Below are positions 8,686-17,399 of a stretch of 64,000 nt of DNA, piece after piece. The stretch's first letter is position 1, and every line of letters starts with the position of its first letter. This DNA comes from JAXLQL01 sp046331625 (GTDB lineage Bacteria > Acidobacteriota > Terriglobia > Bryobacterales > Bryobacteraceae). The stretch spans positions 124,001 through 188,000 of the forward strand of contig JAXLQL010000003.1 of the NCBI GenBank assembly GCA_046331625.1, written 5' to 3'. The notes under the pieces are model-generated. The model was not told the origin of the DNA and made no database searches. It worked only from the letters and a program-made list of their open reading frames with translations. Both the position numbers and the translations under genes were made by a program.

Positions 8686-9387
8686 TTGGACAAGACCACT
8701 CGTAAGGACCTGAAGACTGACCGTTTTGCCGAAGAGGTCACACACTCGGTAGAGGTCCTGGCAGCGCACCGGCAAGAAGCGATCCGCTACGGCATTTTCG
8801 CGGTAGTGGCGCTTGCTGTCATTGTTGGCGGATTCCTGTTCTATCGCTCGCGCGTCGCGGCCCGCCAGGCCGATCTGGCTGGTGCATTCGACGTTCGCCA
8901 GGGTGTTGTCGGCGGCGCTCCCCAGCCCGGCGATCCGCGGCCCGTTTTCAAGACGCAAGTCGAGAAAGACGCCGCGATCAAGAAGTCCTTCGCCGAAGTA
9001 GCGGCCAAGCACTCGGGGTCGAATGAAGGCTCCGTTGCCGCATATCAACTGGGCGTTGTTGCTGCCGACGCCGGCAATCTCGATGAGGCCGAAAAGCAGT
9101 TCCGCGCTGCAGCCGAGTCCGGCAACGCGGTCTTCTCCTCGGTAGCCAAGCACTCGCTCGCGCAGGTGCTCGCAGCCAAGGGCAAGCCCGCCGACGCCGA
9201 AAAGCTGTTGCGCGAGTTGATATCGAGCCCGACGGTGCTCATCTCGAAGGAACAAGCCACCTTCTCGCTCGCCCGGGTGCTCAAGCCCGCCGACGGACGC
9301 AAGCTCGTGGAGCCCCTGCTAAAAGCGACCGACCCGACCGTCGCCCGCTACGCCGAACAGGTCATCTCCGAACTGCCGGCCAACTGA
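8686..9387 (+). CDS. Tetratricopeptide-repeat membrane protein (YfgM/TPR_21 type)
   Basis: TTG start at 8686 preceded by GAGGT. The 233-residue protein has a short cytoplasmic N-terminus, one transmembrane helix (AIRYGIFAVVALAVIVGGFLF cut to residues ~33-53) and a soluble helical domain with TPR-like units (AAYQLGVVAADAGNLDEAEKQFRAAAE; HSLAQVLAAKGKPADAEKLL). This topology is that of YfgM-like proteins that help periplasmic protein folding near the translocon. It lies 14 bases ahead of the dGTPase gene and is probably co-transcribed with it. No catalytic motif is seen. Confidence 0.72.
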   Translation: MDKTTRKDLKTDRFAEEVTHSVEVLAAHRQEAIRYGIFAVVALAVIVGGFLFYRSRVAARQADLAGAFDVRQGVVGGAPQPGDPRPVFKTQVEKDAAIKKSFAEVAAKHSGSNEGSVAAYQLGVVAADAGNLDEAEKQFRAAAESGNAVFSSVAKHSLAQVLAAKGKPADAEKLLRELISSPTVLISKEQATFSLARVLKPADGRKLVEPLLKATDPTVARYAEQVISELPAN

Positions 9388-9401
9388 GTCCGGCGACCCC
9401 A

Positions 9402-10529
9402 ATGCCAGCGCCGCTCGGCTACCTGCGGTTTCCCGTCGAGGCGAGCCGCGGCCGCCGCTATCCCGAACCCAGCCACACCTACCGCAACGATTTCCAGCGT
9501 GATCGCGACCGCATCGTCCACGCCCGCGCCTTCCGTCGCCTTGAGGACAAAACGCAAGTCTTCACGCGCCCCATCTCCGATCACTTTCGCAACCGGCTCA
9601 CGCACACGCTCGAGGTAGCCCAGATCGCTCGAACCGCTGCCGCTGCGCTCGGCCTCGACGAGGATCTCACCGAAACCCTCGCCCTCTGTCACGACTTCGG
9701 ACATCCGCCGTTCGCGCACGCCGGCGAAGCCGAACTCGACCGCCAGATGCGACGCTTCGGCGGGCGCTTCGATCACAACCTGCACGCGCTTCGCATTGTG
9801 GAGCGCTTCGAGCAACGCTACGCACGCTTCCCCGGCTTGAATCTCACCTTCGAAGTTCGTGAAGGCATGGCCAAGCATTCGCGCGACATCGCACCGGGTG
9901 AGTTCCCCGATCTGGACGAGTACCTGCCCGGCGTGCGGCCTCCGCTCGAAGCGCAGTTGATCGATCTCGCCGACGAAGTCGCCTACAACACCGCCGATCT
10001 CGATGACGGCTTCTCGGCCGGCTTGTTCAGCATCGAAGATGCGGCAGCGGCCATTCCCGCCTATGGCGCGATCGTCGAGACGATCGAGATGCAGTTCCCC
10101 GGAGCGCCCGCGAAGGTGCAGTTCCTCGAAAGCGCCGGAAGGCTGATCGATCTCCTGGTCACCGGACTCATTCTGGGCACCGAGTCCGCCGTGCGCACTT
10201 CTGGCGTCATGGATGTGGAAGCGGTGCGCCGTCATCCGGAGCGGCTCGCTCGCTTCACCGCTCCCGCCGCCGAAGCCAGCCGCCAGCTCAAAACATTTCT
10301 GCACCAGCGCGTGTATGACTCGCCGGCGCTGGCCGGCGAACGCCATCGCACCCAGGAGATGGTGGCCGCACTGTTCGAGTTCTATCTTCGCCACCCGGAC
10401 CGGCTCCCCGAACCCTACGCTAGCCACGCGCAATCGGAACCGGCACATCGCATCGTGTGCGACTACATCGCCGGCATGACCGACGGCTTCTTCTTCCGCA
10501 CCGCGCAGTCCCTCGGCGTGGGCCAGTAG
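9402..10529 (+). CDS. dgt: Deoxyguanosinetriphosphate triphosphohydrolase-like protein
   Basis: A 375-residue HD-domain enzyme. His68 in RLTHTLEVAQIA and the His97-Asp98 pair in CHDFGHPPFAH supply the metal ligands, with the last Asp in IDLADEVAYNTADLDD. RRLEDKTQVF near residue 45 and the RNRLTHT block are characteristic of dGTPases. The enzyme hydrolyses dGTP to deoxyguanosine and tripolyphosphate and so helps control dNTP pools; some relatives also act in phage defence by dNTP depletion. The length fits the short bacterial dGTPase-like subgroup. It follows the TPR protein by 14 bases and is convergent with the M14 peptidase. Confidence 0.92.
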   Translation: MPAPLGYLRFPVEASRGRRYPEPSHTYRNDFQRDRDRIVHARAFRRLEDKTQVFTRPISDHFRNRLTHTLEVAQIARTAAAALGLDEDLTETLALCHDFGHPPFAHAGEAELDRQMRRFGGRFDHNLHALRIVERFEQRYARFPGLNLTFEVREGMAKHSRDIAPGEFPDLDEYLPGVRPPLEAQLIDLADEVAYNTADLDDGFSAGLFSIEDAAAAIPAYGAIVETIEMQFPGAPAKVQFLESAGRLIDLLVTGLILGTESAVRTSGVMDVEAVRRHPERLARFTAPAAEASRQLKTFLHQRVYDSPALAGERHRTQEMVAALFEFYLRHPDRLPEPYASHAQSEPAHRIVCDYIAGMTDGFFFRTAQSLGVGQ

Positions 10530-10570
10530 CCACGCGATCCGCGACGTTGGCAACTGCCTTGCCATGTGGG

Positions 10571-10614
10571 GCAGGCTTCAGGCGGCTTCAGCCTGCGCGG
10601 GACTTCAGTCCCGC
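10571..10614. repeat. REP-like double-hairpin repeat, copy A
   Basis: Two adjacent inverted repeats. The second is GCGGGACTTCAGTCCCGC at 10597-10614, an 8-bp stem, identical to copy C at 39981-39998. The first hairpin (GCAGGCT...AGCCTGC) differs from copies B and C. It lies between the convergent dgt and M14 genes and runs over the M14 stop codon, so it may end transcription from both sides. Confidence 0.7.
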
Positions 10615-12173
10615 TCCTTCGCGGCGCCGCGCGACGACTGCGGATCATACCGAATCGACGCCACAAACAACTCCTCTCGCCGTGACCGCTCAGGTGGAAT
10701 ATGGATCTGCACCACCGTGAATCCCCGCACGCTCCAGGCCACATACCCATCGGATTCCGACACCTTCAGCGGCGCATCGTTCAACCACACATCCAGATTC
10801 CGCGCTTTCGGAAACGGCAACCGCAGACGCAACGCCAATCCATGCTCAATCGGCCTCGCCTGCTTCGCCGGACCCCGTTCGAGCATGATGTTGGCCGTAG
10901 GTCCCCACTGACCCGGACCCTCAGGGAACCCAGCGAGCATCTCCGCGATCCGCCCATGCGCCATCTTCGGATGCTCCCGCATGCGGCGCGTGAACGCGCT
11001 GAGCGACGTCTCGCCCAGCCATTCCGCCGCGGCCTTGGGCGAAGTGGCGCACACGTAAACCAGCCTCCCCGCCGCGTGCGGCCGATTCTCACCGTGCGTG
11101 ATCTGGCCTTGCAGGTTCCACAACTCCACCCGCGAACGCCGCCGCGCCGAAGCCGTGGTTCCATACGCCGTAACCAGGTTCAACCCTTCCTTCTTGATCA
11201 CGCGCACCGGATACCCGGCATAGCGCTCGCCCGGCCACACCTCATTGCCGATCCGCAACAGCCGCTGGTGCCGCACCAGTCCGCTGCGATCCCAACCGAA
11301 CTCGCTTGCCAGCACCATCGTGTGAAACCGGTTGTAGCCGTAGAGCGCCGCGTACACCTTCTGCACGCCACCCGCCACCGCTCCCGCCGCCGAAGGCGTT
11401 CGGATGCCCGCCCAAAGTTTCTCGCGCTCGATGCCGAGTTCGCTTCCCCCGAAGATGCGCTCCGCGTCTTCTTCCAATCGGTCCATCGGATAACCAGCCG
11501 CCATCGCCGCTTCATCCATCAGCCGGATCACCTCGTGATGATACGGCCGCAGCGAGATGTTCGAATACGCGCGCCCCGTGCTCTCGATCTGGTACGCGCC
11601 CGGATACGGCAGCGAGTTTCCATGCAGGTCCGCGTGGACCTCGGCTTCATGCTCATCCATCATTCGCTGCACCGCCACTGCTTCCGGACATCGCTCCGGA
11701 TCTTCGGGACCGTTCACCGTCCAGCCCGTGTATGGGTCGCGCCCGAGTGAATTCGCAAGTCCGCTCGTCTTGGCGTGATCCACGTAGGAATCCGGATTCA
11801 CCACCGGCATCGCGATGATGCTTTGCCCCTTCCTCACTTCGCGCGCCAACACGTCGCCAGAGAGCAGCCATTCGATCACCGCCATCGTCGATGTTGCTCC
11901 CGAGTGCTCCTGCCCGGCGTGCAACGCAGTGAGAAGCACGTGCTCTTTGCCAGCCGGGTCGCTGTCGGGATCGGTGATCCGCAAAGCATAGACGGGCCGC
12001 CCTTGCACGGATTTTCCCGCCACTTCGAGCTTGGCCACACGCGCATGCTGCCGCGCCAAAGCCTCGAGCCGCTCGCCGATCGCCTCGAACTTCGGCGCCA
12101 CCGGCGGCCCGAACTGCGCACCCACAGGAACCGCCGCCCCAGCGCACCCGAGCCATGCGCGCCGCGTGATCAT
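10605..12173 (-). CDS. M14 family zinc carboxypeptidase, exported
   Basis: A 522-residue protein whose N-terminus (ITRRAWLGCAGAAVP) looks like a short twin-arginine or lipoprotein-type signal. The M14 zinc site is visible: H-x-x-E in LHAGQEHSG and the third His in ADLHGNSLPY. SEFGWD farther on may hold the catalytic Glu. The N-terminal M14 domain is followed by about 200 residues of beta-rich sequence, as in acidobacterial M14 proteins. It would cleave peptides in the cell envelope. The ATG overlaps the stop of the upstream PLP-enzyme gene (ATGA), so the two are translationally coupled. Confidence 0.87.
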   Translation of the reverse strand: MITRRAWLGCAGAAVPVGAQFGPPVAPKFEAIGERLEALARQHARVAKLEVAGKSVQGRPVYALRITDPDSDPAGKEHVLLTALHAGQEHSGATSTMAVIEWLLSGDVLAREVRKGQSIIAMPVVNPDSYVDHAKTSGLANSLGRDPYTGWTVNGPEDPERCPEAVAVQRMMDEHEAEVHADLHGNSLPYPGAYQIESTGRAYSNISLRPYHHEVIRLMDEAAMAAGYPMDRLEEDAERIFGGSELGIEREKLWAGIRTPSAAGAVAGGVQKVYAALYGYNRFHTMVLASEFGWDRSGLVRHQRLLRIGNEVWPGERYAGYPVRVIKKEGLNLVTAYGTTASARRRSRVELWNLQGQITHGENRPHAAGRLVYVCATSPKAAAEWLGETSLSAFTRRMREHPKMAHGRIAEMLAGFPEGPGQWGPTANIMLERGPAKQARPIEHGLALRLRLPFPKARNLDVWLNDAPLKVSESDGYVAWSVRGFTVVQIHIPPERSRREELFVASIRYDPQSSRGAAKERD

Positions 12174-13468
12174 GCCTTGCCTGCGCGCTTGCGAGCACCG
12201 TTGAGCAACTCGCGCATCCGTTGCGCCACCATGAGTTCCTCGCCATCCTGCATCGTCATCGAGATGATGCGCAATTGGTTCGGACGTTCCGGCGGCGGAT
12301 CCTTCCTCGACCGCTGCTTCGGCTCATCCCCCTCAACCACCGCCGGAACCAAGCTGGGATTCGCGTTCGTCAGTACCTCGATCCGCGGCTCACCCGCGCG
12401 CAAGTCACGATCGCAATCGGCCACCGTGTAATTCCAGCCCTTCTCATCCCACTTCACCACCAGCGTCGGATACCGGTTGCCGCCTTTCGGGATCTCGATC
12501 TCTGACGTCACTCCCGGCACCGTATCCACAACCTTCTTGATGCGCTCCACGCGCGCCGACCATTCCTTGTCGAGCTTCGAGAGATCCATCTTGGTCCACT
12601 CCTCCACCGCCGTGACCAATCCGACGATCTCCTCTTTGCCCACCTTCATCGCACGGCACACGGCGCCTTCCCACGGGCTCGAGTTCGCGAGCGCCGCTTC
12701 GATGAGATCCTTGCGACCCAGCATCAACCCGCTGCACTGCGGACCACGCAACCCCTTCCCGCCGCTGAAGCAATAGAGATCGATGCCCATCTTCGCGTAC
12801 GTCATCATGTTGTCGATCGGCGGAATCCCGGCCGCGTCGTCGAGCAGCATCGGCACGCCTGCCTTCTTCGTGATCGCGAGCGCGGCCTTCAGCGGTTCGC
12901 CGAGCCATGTCGTGTAGACCATCGCCGTGTTGGCATTGAGAGCGCCAGCCAAGTCATCCAGCTTGTGGACCAGCACGAGCTTCCCGCCCACCGCGCGGAT
13001 CGCGTTGTCGAACGCGCTGCGCCCGCCGAGCATCACCACCTCGTGCTTCAATCCTGTTGTATCGGGTAACTGCCACACCAGCCGCGGATCCTTGCCCGCG
13101 ATGCACGCTGCCGTCGCCATCGCCATCGCTCCCGCGGCACCCGAAGTCACCATGCCGGACTCTGCGCCGGACAACTCTGCCAGCCGCTTGCCCGCTGCGC
13201 GCTGCAACTCGAAGATGTCGACAAAATGCTGCGACGCTGCCTCCATGGCCTGCCGCACCGCCGGAAGCTCGAGCGAGCCGCTCAGGTAGGTCCAGGTGCC
13301 GCGCGCATTGATGAACGGACGCACTCCCAACCGGCGATACACGTCCGCCGTGGCGCCTTTGCGCGTTGCCGCTGAGAGCTTTGCCATCGTTCCGCGAGCA
13401 GCCATGGTGGCGAATACCGGAGCAGCCGCCATCCACTTCATGAAGGTCCTGCGTGGAGTCATTGTCAT
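12170..13468 (-). CDS. SelA-like PLP-dependent protein with Tat-type signal
   Basis: I chose the ATG at 13468 (MTMTPRR) because it follows a purine-rich GAGGAAG site; upstream sequence in the frame looks non-coding. The 432-residue product begins with TPRRTFMKWMAAAPVFA, a twin-arginine signal. The body is a fold-type I PLP enzyme of the L-seryl-tRNA selenium transferase-like group: SGAAGAMAMATAACIAGKDP for phosphate binding, LLDDAAGIPP, and the PLP lysine in CFSGGKGLRGPQCSG. Members act as lyases or aldolases on amino-acid-like substrates. True SelA is not expected to be exported, so this is a relative with another role. It is coupled to the M14 peptidase. Confidence 0.82.
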   Translation of the reverse strand: MTMTPRRTFMKWMAAAPVFATMAARGTMAKLSAATRKGATADVYRRLGVRPFINARGTWTYLSGSLELPAVRQAMEAASQHFVDIFELQRAAGKRLAELSGAESGMVTSGAAGAMAMATAACIAGKDPRLVWQLPDTTGLKHEVVMLGGRSAFDNAIRAVGGKLVLVHKLDDLAGALNANTAMVYTTWLGEPLKAALAITKKAGVPMLLDDAAGIPPIDNMMTYAKMGIDLYCFSGGKGLRGPQCSGLMLGRKDLIEAALANSSPWEGAVCRAMKVGKEEIVGLVTAVEEWTKMDLSKLDKEWSARVERIKKVVDTVPGVTSEIEIPKGGNRYPTLVVKWDEKGWNYTVADCDRDLRAGEPRIEVLTNANPSLVPAVVEGDEPKQRSRKDPPPERPNQLRIISMTMQDGEELMVAQRMRELLNGARKRAGKA

Positions 13469-13518
13469 TCTTCCTCGGTTCGGATTATACAGCGCCTGCC
13501 GTGGTAGCATCATTAGCC

Positions 13519-14538
13519 ATGCGGAAACCAGACACCTTGCGATGCCTCGTTTGCTTACCTTTGATCCTTGCCGCGCAACCTGCGCCTTCAGGCGATCCCG
13601 AGATTCTGCCACCTGGCGCCAAACTCGAACAGATCTTCTCGGGCGGCGTACTCACCGAAGGCGTCACCTCCGCACCTGACGGAACCATCTACTTCAGCGA
13701 TATCACCTTCACTCACCTGCCGGGCCACGGCGCGGGGCACATCATGAAGTTCGATCCGGCCACGAAGAAGGTGACCGTGTTCCGCTCGCCCAGTGGCATG
13801 TCCAACGGACTCAAGTTCGATGCGCAGGGCCGGCTGCTGGCTGCCGAAGGCGCCGATCAAGGAGGCCGCCGCATCACGCGTACCGACATGAACACCGGCA
13901 AGGCCGAGATCCTCGCCGCATTGTTCGAAGGCCACCCGCTCAACTCGCCGAACGATATCACGATTGACGAGAAGGGTCGCGTTTATTTCAGTGACCCGCG
14001 CTATCTCGGCGCCGAGCCGATCGACCAGCCTCTGCAGGCCGTCTACCGCGTCGACCCCGACCGCTCCATCCACCGCATCGTCACTGATGCCGGCAAGCCG
14101 AACGGTGTCTGCGTTTCGCCCGATCAGAAGACGCTCTACGTCGTGTCGAACGACAACGGGGGGACTGCCATCGGCCGCATTCCGGACACCTTGCCGCTTG
14201 CGAAGGGTCGCATGGCTCTGCTCGCCTATGACCTCGCCGCGGATGGAACCGCGAAGTTCCGCAAGGTTCTCGCCGATTATTCGCCCGAGGATGGTCCGGA
14301 TGGGTTGACCACGGATGTCGAGGGCAACCTTTATGTAGCGGTACGGCGGGTAAGCCGTCCCGGGATCGTCGTGTATACCCCCGACGGCCGGGAGCGGGCT
14401 ATCATTCCCACTCCGAACCTGCCAACCAATGTCGGATTCGGTCGTGGAGCCGATTCGAATCTTCTCTACATCACCGAGGGCGGCAATGTGCATCGCATTC
14501 GCATGAAGAAGAGAGGGTATCAACTTCCGGTGAACTGA
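13519..14538 (+). CDS. SMP-30/gluconolactonase-like exported protein
   Basis: A 339-residue protein with a signal peptide (LRCLVCLPLILAAQ). The six-bladed SMP-30/LRE beta-propeller is marked by EGVTSAPDGTIYFSDI, LNSPNDITIDEKGRVYFSDP, GKPNGVCVSPDQKTLYVVSN and DGPDGLTTDVEGNLYVA. Conserved Glu, Asn and Asp in these blocks bind the calcium or other divalent ion. The likely reaction is hydrolysis of sugar lactones in the periplasm. It is divergent from the PLP gene, with only 50 bases between the starts. Confidence 0.88.
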   Translation: MRKPDTLRCLVCLPLILAAQPAPSGDPEILPPGAKLEQIFSGGVLTEGVTSAPDGTIYFSDITFTHLPGHGAGHIMKFDPATKKVTVFRSPSGMSNGLKFDAQGRLLAAEGADQGGRRITRTDMNTGKAEILAALFEGHPLNSPNDITIDEKGRVYFSDPRYLGAEPIDQPLQAVYRVDPDRSIHRIVTDAGKPNGVCVSPDQKTLYVVSNDNGGTAIGRIPDTLPLAKGRMALLAYDLAADGTAKFRKVLADYSPEDGPDGLTTDVEGNLYVAVRRVSRPGIVVYTPDGRERAIIPTPNLPTNVGFGRGADSNLLYITEGGNVHRIRMKKRGYQLPVN

Positions 14539-14560
14539 GATGCCAATCTTGATGCATTTT

Positions 14561-14594
14561 GATGTTGCACATCCTCCTTCCCCCCTTCTATAAT
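14561..14594 (+). promoter_or_regulatory. vapB promoter with overlapping palindrome
   Basis: TTGCAC at 14565-14570 and TATAAT at 14589-14594 are separated by 18 bp. The perfect palindrome GATGT-TGC-ACATC at 14561-14573 overlaps the -35 box and is a candidate operator for the ribbon-helix-helix antitoxin. The ATG at 14601 lies where transcription should start, so the mRNA is probably leaderless. Confidence 0.62.
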
Positions 14595-14600
14595 CAAACT

Positions 14601-14906
14601 ATGGCAGCAGCTGCTCCCGCGCGAATCACCCCGCCGTTGGATGACAAAAAGCGCACAACCCTGACCCTGCCAGCCGATCTGCTCGCCGAAGCAGAGGAAC
14701 TGGCCGCCCGCCGCAATACAACGGTAAGCGCTATCGTTGCCCAAGCCATGGAGGCGGGGCTGCCGGTGCTTTCGCGCCGCGAGCGCGCGCAGCAAACTTA
14801 TGAAAACCTTCGCGCCGCCCTCGGGCAGCTCACCGCCGAAGAACGAATGCTGGTTGACGGCATTCGCCTGACACCGCTCGAAGATCTGCCGGAATCTGAG
14901 CGATGA
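14601..14906 (+). CDS. Ribbon-helix-helix antitoxin (VapB-like)
   Basis: Start placed at 14601 because a TATAAT box ends six bases earlier; the in-frame ATG at 14559 would lie upstream of the promoter. The 101-residue protein has an Ala-rich N-terminus and an RHH DNA-binding unit, RTTLTLPADLLAEAEELAA...TTVSAIVAQAMEAGL. The C-terminal helices (QLTAEERMLVDGIRLTPLEDL) would bind the toxin. RHH antitoxins neutralise the cognate toxin and repress their own promoter. The last codons overlap the toxin start by four bases (ATGA). Confidence 0.8.
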   Translation: MAAAAPARITPPLDDKKRTTLTLPADLLAEAEELAARRNTTVSAIVAQAMEAGLPVLSRRERAQQTYENLRAALGQLTAEERMLVDGIRLTPLEDLPESER

Positions 14907-15466
14907 CCGAGGGCCCGCTCGGCCCGTTCGTTTTCGACACGAGCGCCGAAAGCTGGTTTGGCCGGACCGAGGATGCGGCCGCCCGCCGCTGGTTCGAAAG
15001 CTACATGGAGCGCCACTTGGTGTGGATCTCCGCGGTCACGGTCCTCGAGCGGCTTACCGGCTACGCGATCGCGATCAACCGAGCGGACCCTGAAACCGCA
15101 GTTCGCTTCAAGGGCTATCGCGACAAGTATGCCGTTGACCAGGAGCGAGTGCTTCCAGTCGACCTGGCAACCTCGGCTGTGGCAGCCGAGCTACTGGCGC
15201 TGATCCCACAGCCGCCCTCTCCGCCAAAACGAACCCATCGCGCGGTGGAATCCCGCGCCGACCGCCTCGCCCGCTGGCGCTTCGACGTGATCATCGCCTC
15301 CACCGCCATCGTCAACCGGATGCCGCTCATGCACGACAACCCGGAAGACTTCGAGGTCATCCGGACCAAGCTCGAGCTCGAGCCCGAGCGTCTTCCCGGG
15401 CTCGGTCCGCTGGACCTGTATCGCTGCATCCGCCTCGGCCAGCAGCGCCGCGCCGCTACTTCTTGA
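14903..15466 (+). CDS. PIN-domain toxin (VapC-like ribonuclease)
   Basis: A 187-residue PIN-domain protein. The first acidic residue is in FVFDTSAESWF, the second in TVLERLTGYA, the third in RFDVIIASTAIVNRMPLM and the last in DNPEDFEVI, which together form the Mg2+ site of PIN ribonucleases. VapC toxins cleave tRNA or rRNA when the antitoxin is lost. It is longer than the usual 130-140 residues, with extra sequence between the second and third acidic blocks (PQPPSPPKRTHRAVESR). The 3' end overlaps the convergent DUF3857 gene by 11 bases. Confidence 0.82.
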   Translation: MTEGPLGPFVFDTSAESWFGRTEDAAARRWFESYMERHLVWISAVTVLERLTGYAIAINRADPETAVRFKGYRDKYAVDQERVLPVDLATSAVAAELLALIPQPPSPPKRTHRAVESRADRLARWRFDVIIASTAIVNRMPLMHDNPEDFEVIRTKLELEPERLPGLGPLDLYRCIRLGQQRRAATS

Positions 15467-17399
15467 GCAGCACCACCGGCGAGCTCTGATGCCCGGCGAC
15501 CGTCTGCAGGAACTCGCGCAGCTTCGCGTATTCACCCACCGGAACATTCACGTGCTTCAGCGTGATCTCCCGCCGCATCCGGAGCTTCCCGGCCTCGGCG
15601 GCGAAATCAGTCACGATCGTCCCGTAAGGCGTATCGAGTTTCAGGTTCTCCGGTGCTTCGTCCACCGTGAACCCAGCCGGCAACTCCGCCTCGATGGTTT
15701 CCACCATGCTCTGCGCATTCAACAGCACCGGCCGTTGCCTCTTCGACTCGCTCACATTCGGACCGACCTGATGCGGAATCACCGTCGGCTTCACCACCAG
15801 CAGTCGCGGATTCATTCGCTTTCCGAACCGCTCGGCCGCGAAGTCGAGCTTCAACGAGAACACATCGTTACTGTCGTCCGCGGTGAACTGCGACACCTTC
15901 GTGTTCGGACCGATCGATGCCACCCGCCGCTCCACCGCCTTCCGAAATGTGTCCTTGTCGAGCTCTTTGTGCAACTGCCGCACCCGTGCCCCCTGCGCAC
16001 CCGCCGACTTCTCCTCGAGCGTCCCCGTCACCGTGCCCTCCTCATCCAGCTTGTAACGCAGCACTCTCTCAGTCCGGTTGGCCGAAACAGGAAGCACGGG
16101 CATTGTCACCAGAGCTGACTTGCCGGGAATCGCGATCAATGCCAAGCTCCCTTGCTCGGACGTAGGCAGGTGGCCCATCGGCGTGGACTCGTCTGTCGGG
16201 TCGAAGATCAGCAAACGGCCCGCGCCCGCCACTTCCACTACCGCATCGGACTTCACCGCGTCGCTGACCTTAATTGCCGCGATGGCGTGATTGAACTGAA
16301 AGGGTGATGCCCATTTCTCGTCCACTCGAGTGCGATCGCCCGAGTAGATCGACACGTCATAGCTGTCGACCCCGACCGCCTTGAGCAGGGCTCGCAGGAG
16401 CGCGGCTTTGTCCTTGCAGTCGCCGTAGTTGTTGGTGAAGACGTCGGCCGCCGCGTGCGGAACGTAGCCGCCGCCGCGAGCCGAGTTCGTCTGGATCGCC
16501 ACATAGCGCACATTCTGCGCGTAGCGTCCCAGCGACCGGATCTTGTCCCACTCCGTGGCCGCGCCCGCGGTCAATTCCCGAGCCTTGGCGCTGATGGCGT
16601 CGTTGGGAACCGCCGCCGGATCGGCGAGTTCCACCATCCACGACGACACCTCGCCCCAATTGCGAAGCACCTTCCCTTGCGCGCGCGCACCCGCCGATGG
16701 CACGTAGCCGACCTCGAGAGTCGGCACGACGCTCGCGATCGAGGGTCCAGAAGGCTCGGATTCGCGATATGGCAAGTCGCGCAGTTCCCACGTCGAGGTA
16801 TTCCCGCTCACCTGTGGCTCCACTCCCGTATGCCGCAGCATCGCCGACTTCGTCTCCCAGCCCGGAGGCAGCGTCAAACGAAATCGCGAAATCAGCGTTG
16901 GCAAATCGTCCTGGAAGTTCCAGCGGAACTGCGTGAAGACCGTCTTCTCCTCACTCACCAACTCGAAGCCAAACACCGCACCTGGATTCGCATCGGCCGA
17001 GCCACTGATCGTAACGACCTTCATATCGTTATAGAGACTGTACCCGTCCACTCGAGCGCGCTCTACTGCTTTCTCTTTCCCATAGCGGATCGTTCTCCCG
17101 TCCGGCAAGATTGTCCAGGCGCGAATGTCACGCACCTTGCCACCCTTGGCGTAATAGGCGTCCGCGGCCACCGCCTCGCGCCTGCCCTCGTTCGTCAGAA
17201 TCTTCATCGCCTTCTGCCGCCGATGCACTGCCACTCCCGAATCGTCCACCGTGGTCGACTGCTCGTCGAGCAGCACCACCGCCGGAGCTTTCGCGGGCTG
17301 CGCCGGAACCTGCATCGCGGCAAGGTCCCGCAGCCATTGCGGAGCATCGTCGGCCGCCACCAGCGCCATCGCGCACACCAGTACGCCGGTCGCGCGCAT
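15456..17399 (-). CDS. DUF3857/transglutaminase-like exported protein
   Basis: A 647-residue protein with a signal peptide (VLVCAMALVAAD). The N-terminal DUF3857 beta domain is marked by KVRDIRAWTILPDGRTI. A transglutaminase-like core follows with the Cys-containing block NNYGDCKDKAALLRALLKAVG and a His in QFNHAIAAI and Asp in LIFDPTDESTPMG, the papain-like triad. A C-terminal DUF3858-like beta domain follows. The family is common in Bacteroidetes and Acidobacteria, located in the envelope; the substrate is unknown. The start overlaps the stop of the upstream DUF3857 gene (TGATG), so the two were an operon before the upstream gene was split. Confidence 0.87.
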   Translation of the reverse strand: MRATGVLVCAMALVAADDAPQWLRDLAAMQVPAQPAKAPAVVLLDEQSTTVDDSGVAVHRRQKAMKILTNEGRREAVAADAYYAKGGKVRDIRAWTILPDGRTIRYGKEKAVERARVDGYSLYNDMKVVTISGSADANPGAVFGFELVSEEKTVFTQFRWNFQDDLPTLISRFRLTLPPGWETKSAMLRHTGVEPQVSGNTSTWELRDLPYRESEPSGPSIASVVPTLEVGYVPSAGARAQGKVLRNWGEVSSWMVELADPAAVPNDAISAKARELTAGAATEWDKIRSLGRYAQNVRYVAIQTNSARGGGYVPHAAADVFTNNYGDCKDKAALLRALLKAVGVDSYDVSIYSGDRTRVDEKWASPFQFNHAIAAIKVSDAVKSDAVVEVAGAGRLLIFDPTDESTPMGHLPTSEQGSLALIAIPGKSALVTMPVLPVSANRTERVLRYKLDEEGTVTGTLEEKSAGAQGARVRQLHKELDKDTFRKAVERRVASIGPNTKVSQFTADDSNDVFSLKLDFAAERFGKRMNPRLLVVKPTVIPHQVGPNVSESKRQRPVLLNAQSMVETIEAELPAGFTVDEAPENLKLDTPYGTIVTDFAAEAGKLRMRREITLKHVNVPVGEYAKLREFLQTVAGHQSSPVVLLKK

